Origin: an uncultured Allomuricauda sp.
GTDB taxonomy: Bacteria; Bacteroidota; Bacteroidia; Flavobacteriales; Flavobacteriaceae
DNA: 44,437 nt
Reading direction: 5' to 3'
Assembly (NCBI RefSeq): GCF_947258355.1
Contig: NZ_CAMYIC010000015.1
Location: 1 to 44,437 of the forward strand
Shown: positions 1-7,672 of the stretch, one piece after another
Numbering within the stretch: the first letter of the stretch is position 1
How the letters are laid out: every line of letters begins with the position of its first letter
The notes under the pieces: model-generated
What the model was told of the DNA's origin: nothing
Seen by the model: only the letters and a program-made list of their open reading frames with translations
The model's database searches: none
Program-made: the position numbers and the translations under genes

Positions 1-92
1 AACAATAATTTCGATTACGGGAACTAAGGTGGTAGTTTTACCATGTAATAATAAACGAAAGTAATTTTTTCATTTTCATATAGTGTTCTCGT

Positions 93-126
93 AAAAGAGT
101 CTTGACCCAAGCGGCAGGGCTCTTTT
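93..126 (+). terminator. Hairpin resembling an intrinsic terminator
   Basis: A stem of about 9 bp pairs AAAAGAGTC (93-101) with GGCTCTTTT (118-126), with one T-G wobble, followed by a T-rich stretch. It would suit a plus-strand gene that ends before the window starts. That gene is not visible, so the assignment is inferred from shape alone. Confidence 0.4.
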
Positions 127-145
127 CTATTTGGTATAATCCCAA

Positions 146-184
146 ACAAAAAATGCCACATCTCGATTTTATTCGATGTGGCAT
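146..184 (-). terminator. Intrinsic terminator of menB
   Basis: A perfect 10-bp stem, ATGCCACATC (153-162) with GATGTGGCAT (175-184), has a 12-nt loop. On the minus strand it is followed by a TTTTTGTTT run. It starts about 35 nt past the menB stop codon, in the right orientation to end that transcript. Confidence 0.75.
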
Positions 185-219
185 GTAGCAAAATAATCTA
201 TCTACATATGTTTGTTGAG

Positions 220-1062
220 TTAAGGAATCCATTTGTCCTTTCCAAAATCGGGCTTACGTTTCTCTAAAAAGGCATTTCTACCCTCTTTTGCTTCATCCGT
301 CATATATGCCAAACGTGTGGCCTCTCCTGCAAACACTTGTTGTCCCACCATACCATCGTCGGTCAGGTTCATGGCAAACTTCAACATTTTAATTGATGTT
401 GGCGACTTGGCAAGGACTTCTTGTGCCCACTGGTAGGCAGTATCCTCTAATTCTTCGTGGGGGATAACTGCATTGACCATACCCATTTCGTATGCTTCTT
501 GAGCGGAATAATTTCTTCCCAAAAAGAAAATTTCGCGAGCTTTTTTCTGTCCCACCATTTTTGCTAGATAGGCGGAACCATAGCCACCGTCAAAACTGGT
601 GACATCCGCATCGGTTTGTTTAAAAATGGCATGTTCTTTACTGGCCAGGGTCATATCGCATACCACATGAAGGCTATGCCCTCCCCCAACGGCCCATCCG
701 GGTACCACGGCAATAACTACTTTGGGCATAAACCGAATCAATCGTTGTACCTCCAAAATATTTAAACGATGGTAACCGTCATCCCCAACATATCCTTTGT
801 GTCCACGAGCTTTTTGGTCTCCACCGCTACAGAAAGCCCATTTGCCATCTTTGGAAGAAGGTCCCTCTCCCGAAAGCAAAACCACGCCAATTGATGTGTC
901 TTCTTGGGCATCGTAAAACGCCTTGTAAAGCTCGCTCGTTGTTTTAGGTCTAAAGGCATTGCGTATATCGGGACGGTTAAAAGCGATACGGGCAACACCG
1001 TTGCATTTTTTATAGGTGATATCCTCAAATTCCATGGCAGTCTGCCAGTTGGGTGATTCCAT
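220..1062 (-). CDS. menB: 1,4-dihydroxy-2-naphthoyl-CoA synthase (MenB)
   Basis: Crotonase-fold enzyme of menaquinone synthesis that closes the ring of o-succinylbenzoyl-CoA to give 1,4-dihydroxy-2-naphthoyl-CoA in the cytoplasm. At 280 residues it has full family length. The oxyanion-hole and active-site segments are visible: FCSGGDQKARG near residue 78, GWAVGGGHSLHVVCD near 122, QTDADVTSFDGGYGS at 149-163, and the C-terminal GQQVFAGEATRLAYMTDEA segment. The Asp at residue 151, where Escherichia coli MenB has Gly, matches the type II enzymes such as the mycobacterial one, which use their own carboxylate instead of bicarbonate. It is transcribed alone, divergently from the acyl-CoA ligase, and ends at a strong hairpin. 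No other men gene is in the window. Confidence 0.96.
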   Translation of the reverse strand: MESPNWQTAMEFEDITYKKCNGVARIAFNRPDIRNAFRPKTTSELYKAFYDAQEDTSIGVVLLSGEGPSSKDGKWAFCSGGDQKARGHKGYVGDDGYHRLNILEVQRLIRFMPKVVIAVVPGWAVGGGHSLHVVCDMTLASKEHAIFKQTDADVTSFDGGYGSAYLAKMVGQKKAREIFFLGRNYSAQEAYEMGMVNAVIPHEELEDTAYQWAQEVLAKSPTSIKMLKFAMNLTDDGMVGQQVFAGEATRLAYMTDEAKEGRNAFLEKRKPDFGKDKWIP

Positions 1063-1226
1063 AGTTCTATTTTTTGATGTACCACAAAATAACGGAAAAT
1101 CTTGTTTATGATGGTTTGTGATAAATTATATTATTACGTTATCTCCAATTGTTGAATGTCACAAATACGGTATATAACTTCCGAATTAAAAAAATGGTAC
1201 CTTTAAGTACCAACCGCCAGACTATT

Positions 1227-2879
1227 ATGGAAACTTTTAAAACCCCGCTGGAGGCTTTTTCGCATTGGTTGCAAAAAGACCCGAACCAAATTTTTTTACG
1301 TCAGCCCATCAATCGCAAGTTTATTGAATATTCACGTAAAGAGGCCTATGCACAGGCCTTGCGTATTGCCTCCGCCCTGCACAACATGGGCTTAAAGCAG
1401 GGGGATCATGTTGCATTGCTGTCCAAGAACTGCGCCCACTGGTTCATGGCGGATTTGGCCATTATGTTGGGAGGGTTTATTTCGGTTCCGCTCTACCCTA
1501 CTTTGGACAAAGATAGTATCCGTGAAATTTTGGAGCATAGTGAAAGCAAGGCAGTTATTTTAGGTAAACTGGATGATTACGAATCCCAAAAACCTGGAAT
1601 TCCAGCTATCCCGAAAATCGGGGTGGCCCTTTACGGTATTCAGGAAGATCACACATGGGAAGATATTATTGCGACCGACACGGACTTTCAACCTTTTGAG
1701 CAAGATCCAGAAAACCTTATTACCATCATGTACACTTCGGGAACCACGGGGAATCCTAAAGGTGTAATGCACAGGGTAAAATCATTCAATCAAGTAACAA
1801 GTACTGGAATTGAGGTGTTGGAAGTTAAAGACAATTCAAAAATGTTCTCCTATTTACCTTTGTCCCATATAGCAGAGCGCATTGGTATAGAGATGGTGTG
1901 TTTATACACCGGGAGTATGGTGAGTTTTCCAGAGTCTTTGGAAACCTTTGCAGAAGATTTGGCCTCTGTAAGGCCCAACACGTTTTTTGCTGTTCCCAGA
2001 ATATGGCAGAAGTTCCAAGAGGGGGTTCTAAACAAAATCCCACAAAAGAAGTTGGATGTATTATTGTCTATACCTGTTGTCAGTGGAATTATCAAAAAGA
2101 AAATCGTAAGCAAACTAGGACTTACTGAAGCATCATTCTGTGCGTCTGGCGCGGCACCATTGGCCGTTAGTCTACAGAAGTGGTACAAAAAATTGGGAAT
2201 TGATATTAAACAATGCTACGGGATGACGGAAGATTGTATACTTTCCCACTTCAACCTGCCCAGAACCAATAAATTCGGAACTGTGGGCCGGCCGCTCCCT
2301 GGCGTTACTTCCAAACTTTCCGCTGAGGGAGAAATTCTTATAAAAAGTGACTGTCTTATGGTCGGATATTTTAAATCTGAAGATCAGACAAAGTCCATGT
2401 TCACCCATGATGGATTTTTAAAAACAGGGGATTTAGGGGAATTTGATCATGATGGGTTTTTATCCATTGTTGGGAGAATAAAGGACCAATTCAAAACAGA
2501 TAAAGGGAAATACGTAACTCCATCCCCTATTGAGCTGGAGCTATCAAAAAATACCGATTTAGAGCATATTTGCTTGGTAGGTACTGGAATTTCCCAACCC
2601 ATAGTTTTGATTATTCCATCAGAAACCGGTTGGTCAAAAGGTAAATCAGCTTTAAATGAGTCCATCCTTAAATCCATTGATGATTTGAATCCACATCTCA
2701 AAAAGCATGAAAAAATCGAGAAGGTAGTGGTTATGAAAGAAAACTGGACCGTGGACAATGGTTTAATGACCCCATCCATGAAAATTAGGAGAAACCGTAT
2801 TGAAGCCATACACCAACCCATGTATTTGGATTGGTTTTCGCGTAACGAAAGGGTTGTCTATGAGCATGACGAAGGATAG
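1227..2879 (+). CDS. Long-chain acyl-CoA synthetase (AMP-forming)
   Basis: Adenylate-forming enzyme that activates fatty acids to acyl-CoA through an acyl-AMP intermediate. The P-loop-like motif YTSGTTGNPKG is at residues 169-179, YGMTED at 331-336, TGD at 400-402, and the hinge and catalytic-Lys region GRIKDQFKTDKGKYV at 416-430. The reading frame is open back to 1149, but the ATG at 1227 is preferred: METFKTPLEAFSHWL looks like the family N-terminus, and a TACCTTTA box (1198-1205) close to the Bacteroidota -7 consensus lies about 21 nt before it. The size (550 residues) and the long C-terminal domain fit the long-chain ligases rather than MenE, although menB is its divergent neighbour. Chain-length specificity cannot be read from the sequence. 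Confidence 0.9.
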   Translation: METFKTPLEAFSHWLQKDPNQIFLRQPINRKFIEYSRKEAYAQALRIASALHNMGLKQGDHVALLSKNCAHWFMADLAIMLGGFISVPLYPTLDKDSIREILEHSESKAVILGKLDDYESQKPGIPAIPKIGVALYGIQEDHTWEDIIATDTDFQPFEQDPENLITIMYTSGTTGNPKGVMHRVKSFNQVTSTGIEVLEVKDNSKMFSYLPLSHIAERIGIEMVCLYTGSMVSFPESLETFAEDLASVRPNTFFAVPRIWQKFQEGVLNKIPQKKLDVLLSIPVVSGIIKKKIVSKLGLTEASFCASGAAPLAVSLQKWYKKLGIDIKQCYGMTEDCILSHFNLPRTNKFGTVGRPLPGVTSKLSAEGEILIKSDCLMVGYFKSEDQTKSMFTHDGFLKTGDLGEFDHDGFLSIVGRIKDQFKTDKGKYVTPSPIELELSKNTDLEHICLVGTGISQPIVLIIPSETGWSKGKSALNESILKSIDDLNPHLKKHEKIEKVVVMKENWTVDNGLMTPSMKIRRNRIEAIHQPMYLDWFSRNERVVYEHDEG

Positions 2880-2890
2880 TGATTTTACAT

Positions 2891-2983
2891 TTATTCTTCA
2901 AAAAAAGTCCCATCGATAAGATCAACACCTGCATTCATCAATTGTAGAAGTGCTCATATTGGGTTTCGATATATCTTTCCCAT
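2891..2983 (-). pseudogene. Possible decayed C-terminal coding remnant
   Basis: In the 104-nt gap before the next gene, the minus strand reads LMNAGVDLIDGTFFEE followed by TAA at 2891. A second frame just upstream reads ETQYEHFYN. The two would join through a frameshift into a protein-like tail. No start codon or longer frame survives. The IDGTFF string recalls MBL-fold hydrolases, but this is too short to assign; it could be chance. Confidence 0.2.
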
Positions 2984-3592
2984 ATGTTATGCAATAAAAA
3001 AATATGGATGGCACTTGGCATTTTGTTCTGTTTTGCTGTCTTATGGTATTTGGTACTCAAAAGATATATAAACCCGGACAACTATTTCAAGAATCGTTTG
3101 GAATCTGTTTCATTCACTCATTTAAACATCAACTGTTATAAAGGAGGTATGCGACTCTCTGCAGAGTTAGAGAACAATTTTCGTTCTGTTCCATCTGGAA
3201 AAATACAGTATTCCATCAACAATGGCTACGAACTTTATATTGATGAACATGGTTTCGAAATAGATTCGAACAATACTTTTAGGTTGCTTCAATTAAAGGA
3301 TGGCAGTTCCATGGTATTAGGGACTGTGGTTGATAAAACTTTTTTGGATTATTCCCAATCCTATCTATACAAGATAAAACTGCCGGAGAACTATATAGGT
3401 TCTCATGAATATGCCCGTGGTATGTTTCCATATTATGTCCCCATTAAATTTACCATGATGAGCAGCGGGGGTAACAAATACAGTCATGAAGAGCGAACAA
3501 TGGTGATTTCGCCTCAGGGAGATACCCTAAGACTCTATCAAAACTATGGACATATGGATAGCGGGGAGAAAACAGGTATTTACAAGCATTAG
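2984..3592 (+). CDS. Hypothetical membrane-anchored protein
   Basis: Protein of 202 residues that I do not recognise. One hydrophobic segment at residues 7-25 after a short Lys-containing N-terminus predicts an N-terminal anchor or uncleaved signal, leaving about 175 residues in the periplasm or on the outer face. That part is rich in Tyr, Ser and beta-prone segments (for example YSINNGYELYIDEHGFEI and YKIKLPENYIG) and has no catalytic motif I can name. The codon use resembles its neighbours, so it reads as a real gene. It is followed 60 nt later by the methyltransferase, but co-transcription is uncertain. Confidence 0.7.
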   Translation: MLCNKKIWMALGILFCFAVLWYLVLKRYINPDNYFKNRLESVSFTHLNINCYKGGMRLSAELENNFRSVPSGKIQYSINNGYELYIDEHGFEIDSNNTFRLLQLKDGSSMVLGTVVDKTFLDYSQSYLYKIKLPENYIGSHEYARGMFPYYVPIKFTMMSSGGNKYSHEERTMVISPQGDTLRLYQNYGHMDSGEKTGIYKH

Positions 3593-3652
3593 TTCATTTA
3601 TTTCCCTGCTTTTGTTTGATTCCTTGTAATTTTATAGTATCAAAAAAAGTGT

Positions 3653-4276
3653 ATGGACAACGAATGGCTTAAGATGTGGAATACCAAGTTTGGGCAGACC
3701 GAGTATGCCTACGGTACTACACCCAATGAGTATTTAAAAGAGAAGCTTAACGTTATCAAGCCTGGTTCCATTCTGTTTGGAGCAGAAGGTGAAGGTAGAA
3801 ATGCTGTTTATGCCGCACAGTTAGGTTGGGATGTTTCCGCTTTCGACATTAGTGAAATGGGACAACAAAAAGCCCTGAAACTAGCAGGGGAAAAAGAGGT
3901 TTCCATAGACTATAAAATCGGGGAATTGGCGGAGTTGGGGTACGAACCCGAACAATTTGATGCCATTGCATTGATTTATGCCCACTTTCCCCCTAACATA
4001 CGTCCAAACTACCATAAAATGTTGCATACCTATTTAAAAAAAGGAGGTATCATCATTTTTGAAGGTTTCAGCAAAGATCATCTGGAGTACAAAAAGAAAA
4101 ACCCAAATGTAGGTGGGCCTGGAAATTTGGATTCCCTTTTCTCATTGGAAGAGTTGGAAACCGATTTTAAGGGTTACGAAATTTTGGAATTGAAAAAAAC
4201 AACTGTGGAACTAAATGAAGGTGATGGGCATGTAGGTAAAGGTTCCGTGATTCGATTTTTGGGCAGAAAGCGTTGA
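3653..4276 (+). CDS. Class I SAM-dependent methyltransferase, TehB-like
   Basis: Rossmann-fold methyltransferase of 207 residues. The glycine-rich SAM-binding motif I is GAEGEGRNAVYAA at residues 43-55, the acidic residue of motif II is Asp65 in AFDIS, and motif IV lies near FDAIALIYAHFPP (about residue 103). The short form and the N-terminal WNTKFGQTEYAYGTTPNEYL segment resemble the small TehB and thiopurine-like methyltransferases often annotated as tellurite-resistance proteins in Bacteroidota. The substrate is unknown. It converges on the GH3 gene, with a shared hairpin terminator between them. Confidence 0.85.
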   Translation: MDNEWLKMWNTKFGQTEYAYGTTPNEYLKEKLNVIKPGSILFGAEGEGRNAVYAAQLGWDVSAFDISEMGQQKALKLAGEKEVSIDYKIGELAELGYEPEQFDAIALIYAHFPPNIRPNYHKMLHTYLKKGGIIIFEGFSKDHLEYKKKNPNVGGPGNLDSLFSLEELETDFKGYEILELKKTTVELNEGDGHVGKGSVIRFLGRKR

Positions 4277-4338
4277 TAGCGCATTTTTCTTTCCTTCCAA
4301 CTGGTAAATTCCAAGTTTTCGGTTGTTGACAAAATTAA

Positions 4339-4372
4339 AAATTCAGGTGATTGGTATAAACCACCTGAATTT
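4339..4372. terminator. Bidirectional terminator between methyltransferase and GH3 genes
   Basis: An 11-bp perfect stem, AAATTCAGGTG (4339-4349) with CACCTGAATTT (4362-4372), with an inner GGT/ACC pairing. The A-rich left flank gives a T-rich tail on the minus strand; the plus-strand tail is weaker. It sits between convergent genes. Confidence 0.7.
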
Positions 4373-4394
4373 AATCTAAGTATGGGGAGACTAC

Positions 4395-6806
4395 CTATAA
4401 TTTTGTTTGCTTCGACTTTCTAATATCCCTCGAAGATGCCCCGGTCTTGATTGTATAGTCCCCGGGCTCCAATGTCCATTGGGAGCTGTTTTCGTTCCAA
4501 TATCTAAGACGGTTGACCGGTATGGATACTTTAAGGGTATCCGTGGCTCCGGGCGAAAGCATAGCTGTCTTGGAAAATGCTTTTAATTCTTTTTCAGGTC
4601 TGTCAATATTGGTAGAATCCTTGGTCACATAGAATTGAACTACTTCCTTACCAGCCACATCACCTATATTGGTAACTGGGACAGTAACTTTAAGGCTATC
4701 TTTTTCTTGGGTGAGCTCCATGTCCCCATATTCAAATTGGGTGTAGGATAGTCCGTATCCGAAAGGATAAGACACCTCCAAACCAGCTTTGTCAAAGTGA
4801 CGGTACCCAACATAAATCCCTTCTTCATAATTGGTGTAATCAACATCTTTCACCATCTCATCTGCTGGAACTTCATCTTTGCCAAACAGCATATCCGTCA
4901 TCTTCATCGGAATGCCATCTTGAGGAAAGTTGGCATTACTGGCATGATCATTCACATTAATGGGAAAAGTCATGGTCAACTTACCGCTGGGATTTACCTT
5001 TCCACTTAAAATATCCGCTACGGCATTTCCACCTTCCTGCCCACCTTGCCATGCCAATACAATGGCATCGGGCTGTTCTTTCCACGAAGCAGTTTCAATT
5101 ACCCCACCAATATTCAATACTACAATTACCTTTTTGTTTACAGCATGAAAAGCATTGCATGTAGATTTCAACATTTCTTTTTCAATTTCGGAAAGCAAAA
5201 AGTCATCTGCTTCCACTCTATCTCCCCCTTCACCACTATTTCTACCAATAGTAACAATGGCCACATCACTCTCGGATGCAATCTCTTCCATGAAGCCCTC
5301 ATCATAATTCATTTCAGGAGGAAGATAGGGATTGAACATCGCATTTATGCCTTCCGGTTTCACAAAGGCCTCTGCATTGATGTTTTTATGTGCCACATAG
5401 GCTTCTTTCGCCTTTTGGTTTACAGAAAACCCTGTGTTTGCCAAACCTTCTTCCAATGAAACCGTATAAGCTTCGTTTACATCCCCCGAACCTGTACCGC
5501 CGGCAATAAAATCATAGGAATATACCCCGATCAAGGCTACATTTTGCCGCTGTTGTATGGGGAGTGCCTCTTTATTTTTCAATAAAACCATTCCTTCGGA
5601 CGCCGATTTTCTTGTGATATTGGCATGTGCTTCCAAATCGGGATTTTCACCATATTCATAGCCCTGTATTTTTTTGCTCTTAAAAATCAGGGTCAGTATT
5701 CGCTTTACAGAAGTATCTACGGCCTCCATGTCCAACGTTCCATCTTTCTGGCCATCAAGAAGGGCTTCCCATTGTTTTTTAGTGCCCGGTTCCAATAGAT
5801 CGTTGCCAGCATTGATCATGGCAACTGCGTCATTACCTCCGAACCAATCGGACATCACTAAACCGTTAAAACCCCAATCATCCCGGAGGATATCTGTCAG
5901 TAAATCCCGGCTTTCGGCGGTATAAGTACCATTTACCTTGTTGTAGGATGACATTATGGTCCATGGTTGGGACTCCTCGACAATGATTTCGAAACCTTTG
6001 AGGTATATCTCTCGCATCGCACGGTCGGAAACCCGTGTATCGTTAAAATTACGGTTGGTTTCCTGGTTGTTCGCCACAAAATGTTTTACAGAGGTTCCTA
6101 TGCCATTGGATTCGATGCCGTTTACCATGGCTGCTCCAATTTTACCTGTCAATACAGGGTCTTCGGAATAATATTCGAAATTCCTACCGCAAAAGGGGTG
6201 TCTATGAATGTTTGCCCCTGGCCCAAGTATTACATCGATGCCATATTCCAGTGCTTCATTTCCCATGGCGTCCCCTACTTGGTAAACTAAATCTGTATTC
6301 CAGGTAGAGGCCAATAATGTGGCTATGGGGAAGGCAGTGCAGTAAAAAGTCCTGTCAATACCATCTCGTTTGGGTTCAATTCGGAGTCCTGCGGGCCCAT
6401 CGGATAAGTTAATGGCCGGAATGCCTAAACGTGGTGTGGCAACAATGGTCCCTACAACGCCTGGAATCCCTTCATTTGGGTCTACTCTTCCCATGGCAGA
6501 TGCCAAACCAGAACCTTTGAGCAAATGGATTTTTTCCTCTACCGTCATCTGTGATAAAAGATCTTCCACTCTAGCCTTTATAGGTTGGCTCCCATCTTCG
6601 TACACATCCATTTCCCCATTGTTGTTTCGGTCAATAAATGTCGTTCCGTCCAAGGTTAGTTCGGTTAAATCTTTCTTTTCTGCATAATCGTCCTCAAAAT
6701 CCAAAAATTGGGACTTTAAGTACCACCATCCAATTAGTCCACCCACAAGTAATAGTGCTATTATAATACCTATGGTTTTTAATGAAATACGTAGAAATTT
6801 TTTCAT
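4395..6806 (-). CDS. Glycoside hydrolase family 3, beta-glucosidase type
   Basis: Exo-acting glycosidase of 803 residues. A hydrophobic segment at residues 11-29 after MKKFLRISLK predicts membrane anchoring or export to the periplasm. The GH3 N-terminal barrel carries DGPAG at 136-140, GRNFEYYSEDP at 207-217, KH at 241-242 and the nucleophile Asp320 in GLVMSDW. The second domain has RNSGEGGDR near 522-530, where Glu526 is a candidate acid/base, and a fibronectin-III-like domain covers roughly 690-790. An N-terminal DRNNNGEMDVYEDG stretch (59-72) looks like a calcium-binding dockerin/EF-type loop. It is divergent from a Nudix-family regulator, with operators over its promoter, so it is probably induced by a sugar. 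Substrate linkage is not readable. Confidence 0.94.
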   Translation of the reverse strand: MKKFLRISLKTIGIIIALLLVGGLIGWWYLKSQFLDFEDDYAEKKDLTELTLDGTTFIDRNNNGEMDVYEDGSQPIKARVEDLLSQMTVEEKIHLLKGSGLASAMGRVDPNEGIPGVVGTIVATPRLGIPAINLSDGPAGLRIEPKRDGIDRTFYCTAFPIATLLASTWNTDLVYQVGDAMGNEALEYGIDVILGPGANIHRHPFCGRNFEYYSEDPVLTGKIGAAMVNGIESNGIGTSVKHFVANNQETNRNFNDTRVSDRAMREIYLKGFEIIVEESQPWTIMSSYNKVNGTYTAESRDLLTDILRDDWGFNGLVMSDWFGGNDAVAMINAGNDLLEPGTKKQWEALLDGQKDGTLDMEAVDTSVKRILTLIFKSKKIQGYEYGENPDLEAHANITRKSASEGMVLLKNKEALPIQQRQNVALIGVYSYDFIAGGTGSGDVNEAYTVSLEEGLANTGFSVNQKAKEAYVAHKNINAEAFVKPEGINAMFNPYLPPEMNYDEGFMEEIASESDVAIVTIGRNSGEGGDRVEADDFLLSEIEKEMLKSTCNAFHAVNKKVIVVLNIGGVIETASWKEQPDAIVLAWQGGQEGGNAVADILSGKVNPSGKLTMTFPINVNDHASNANFPQDGIPMKMTDMLFGKDEVPADEMVKDVDYTNYEEGIYVGYRHFDKAGLEVSYPFGYGLSYTQFEYGDMELTQEKDSLKVTVPVTNIGDVAGKEVVQFYVTKDSTNIDRPEKELKAFSKTAMLSPGATDTLKVSIPVNRLRYWNENSSQWTLEPGDYTIKTGASSRDIRKSKQTKL

Positions 6807-6818
6807 GATTGTTTAGTA

Positions 6819-6835
6819 TGTGACATTATGCCACA
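6819..6835. promoter_or_regulatory. Operator 1 of the GH3/Nudix-regulator intergenic region
   Basis: TGTGACATTATGCCACA is a 17-bp imperfect palindrome. It follows the same pattern as a second copy 36 bp away, TGTG-N-CA-NNN-TG-N-CACA. It overlaps the downstream edge of the GH3 -7 box, a position suited to repression. Confidence 0.7.
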
Positions 6836-6864
6836 AATATATAAATTATTTTTATGTGGCAAAA
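6834..6864 (-). promoter_or_regulatory. Promoter of the GH3 gene
   Basis: On the minus strand TTTTG (6864-6860) is followed after 18 nt by TATATTTG (6841-6834), matching the Bacteroidota -33 and -7 elements. The start codon is 27 nt further on. Operator 2 covers the -33 side and operator 1 the -7 side. Confidence 0.75.
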
Positions 6865-6871
6865 TGACACA
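6855..6871. promoter_or_regulatory. Operator 2 of the GH3/Nudix-regulator intergenic region
   Basis: TGTGGCAAAATGACACA is the second 17-bp palindrome of the pair. It overlaps the -33 element of the GH3 promoter and lies just upstream of the regulator's own -7 box, so binding could control both directions. Confidence 0.7.
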
Positions 6872-6877
6872 AATTAG

Positions 6878-6885
6878 TATTTTTG
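6878..6885 (+). promoter_or_regulatory. -7 box of the Nudix regulator gene
   Basis: TATTTTTG matches TAnnTTTG exactly. It ends only 4 nt before the ATG at 6890, which would make the message nearly leaderless. No clear -33 TTG is seen at the expected distance, where operator 2 lies. Confidence 0.5.
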
Positions 6886-6889
6886 TTAC

Positions 6890-7603
6890 ATGGAACTTGA
6901 AGAATTTTATAAGAAAGGGCTTCAACTTTTTTTGCCAAATCTTTCGGTAGACCTTGTTATAATAGGTTACATCGAAGACCAATTGAAGTGTTTGCTCCTA
7001 AAACTTGGAGATAAATGGTTGTTACCAGGCGGATACATTTACAGGAGCGAATCGGTGGATGATGCCACCTTGAGAATTCTGCAGGAACGTACCGGCCTGG
7101 ATGACCCCCATTTTAAATTCTTAGCGGTATTTGGGGATAAGGACCGTAAGTTTTACGAGGAATGGAAACATTTTTTTGAAACCAACGACCTGCCATTTCA
7201 AGAAAATTATTGGACCAATGATAGATTTGTGACCCTTACCTACTATTCTTTAGTTGATATTGAGAATACAAATCCGGTAGTAGGGAACTTGGACTCAGCA
7301 TTTGGGTGGTTCAATATGGATGACCTTCCCGATATGTGGATGGACCATAAAAAAATAGTGCTGGCCGCCAAAGAGCGTTTAAAGGAGGACATACAAGATG
7401 AACATTTATCCTATAATCTTTTGCCCGAAGAGTTTACCATGCCTCAATTGCACCAATTGCACCAAACTATTTTGGGTGGATCCTTGGATCGGAGCCGATT
7501 TCAGAAAAAAATGCTGGCTTCTGGTCTGTTCGAGCGCTTGCCTAAACTGCAAACAGATGCTCCTGGAAGAAAACCTTACCTGTATCGAGTAAAAAAAGTT
7601 TAG
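6890..7603 (+). CDS. Nudix-domain transcriptional regulator, NrtR/AraR-like
   Basis: Protein of 237 residues with an N-terminal Nudix-like domain (about 17-150) and a C-terminal winged-helix region (about 165-237: LLPEEFTMPQLHQLHQTILGG...LDRSRFQKKML). The Nudix box at 48-70 keeps G48, E54, R62, E66 and G69. However, the REUxEE core reads RILQER, so two of its Glu positions are Ile63 and Arg67; hydrolysis is therefore unlikely and ligand sensing more likely. In Bacteroidota this family includes repressors of sugar-use genes such as AraR. The divergent GH3 gene and the two palindromes between them suggest that it represses the glycosidase until a sugar or sugar phosphate binds. Confidence 0.88.
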   Translation: MELEEFYKKGLQLFLPNLSVDLVIIGYIEDQLKCLLLKLGDKWLLPGGYIYRSESVDDATLRILQERTGLDDPHFKFLAVFGDKDRKFYEEWKHFFETNDLPFQENYWTNDRFVTLTYYSLVDIENTNPVVGNLDSAFGWFNMDDLPDMWMDHKKIVLAAKERLKEDIQDEHLSYNLLPEEFTMPQLHQLHQTILGGSLDRSRFQKKMLASGLFERLPKLQTDAPGRKPYLYRVKKV

Positions 7604-7672
7604 TGCCAACATGTTCCTCTTGGCTTTACGGTGAAAATAACATAAATTGTTTATCTAACTAAAAGCCAGACT

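Noticed and set aside
38..232. 64-codon frame on the minus strand downstream of menB
   Set aside because: It runs through two hairpins, one of them the menB terminator, overlaps menB, and reads as low-quality sequence.
4395..6806. Plus-strand frames of 60-137 codons inside the GH3 gene and similar overlaps elsewhere
   Set aside because: They are shadows of well-supported genes on the opposite strand, without family motifs.
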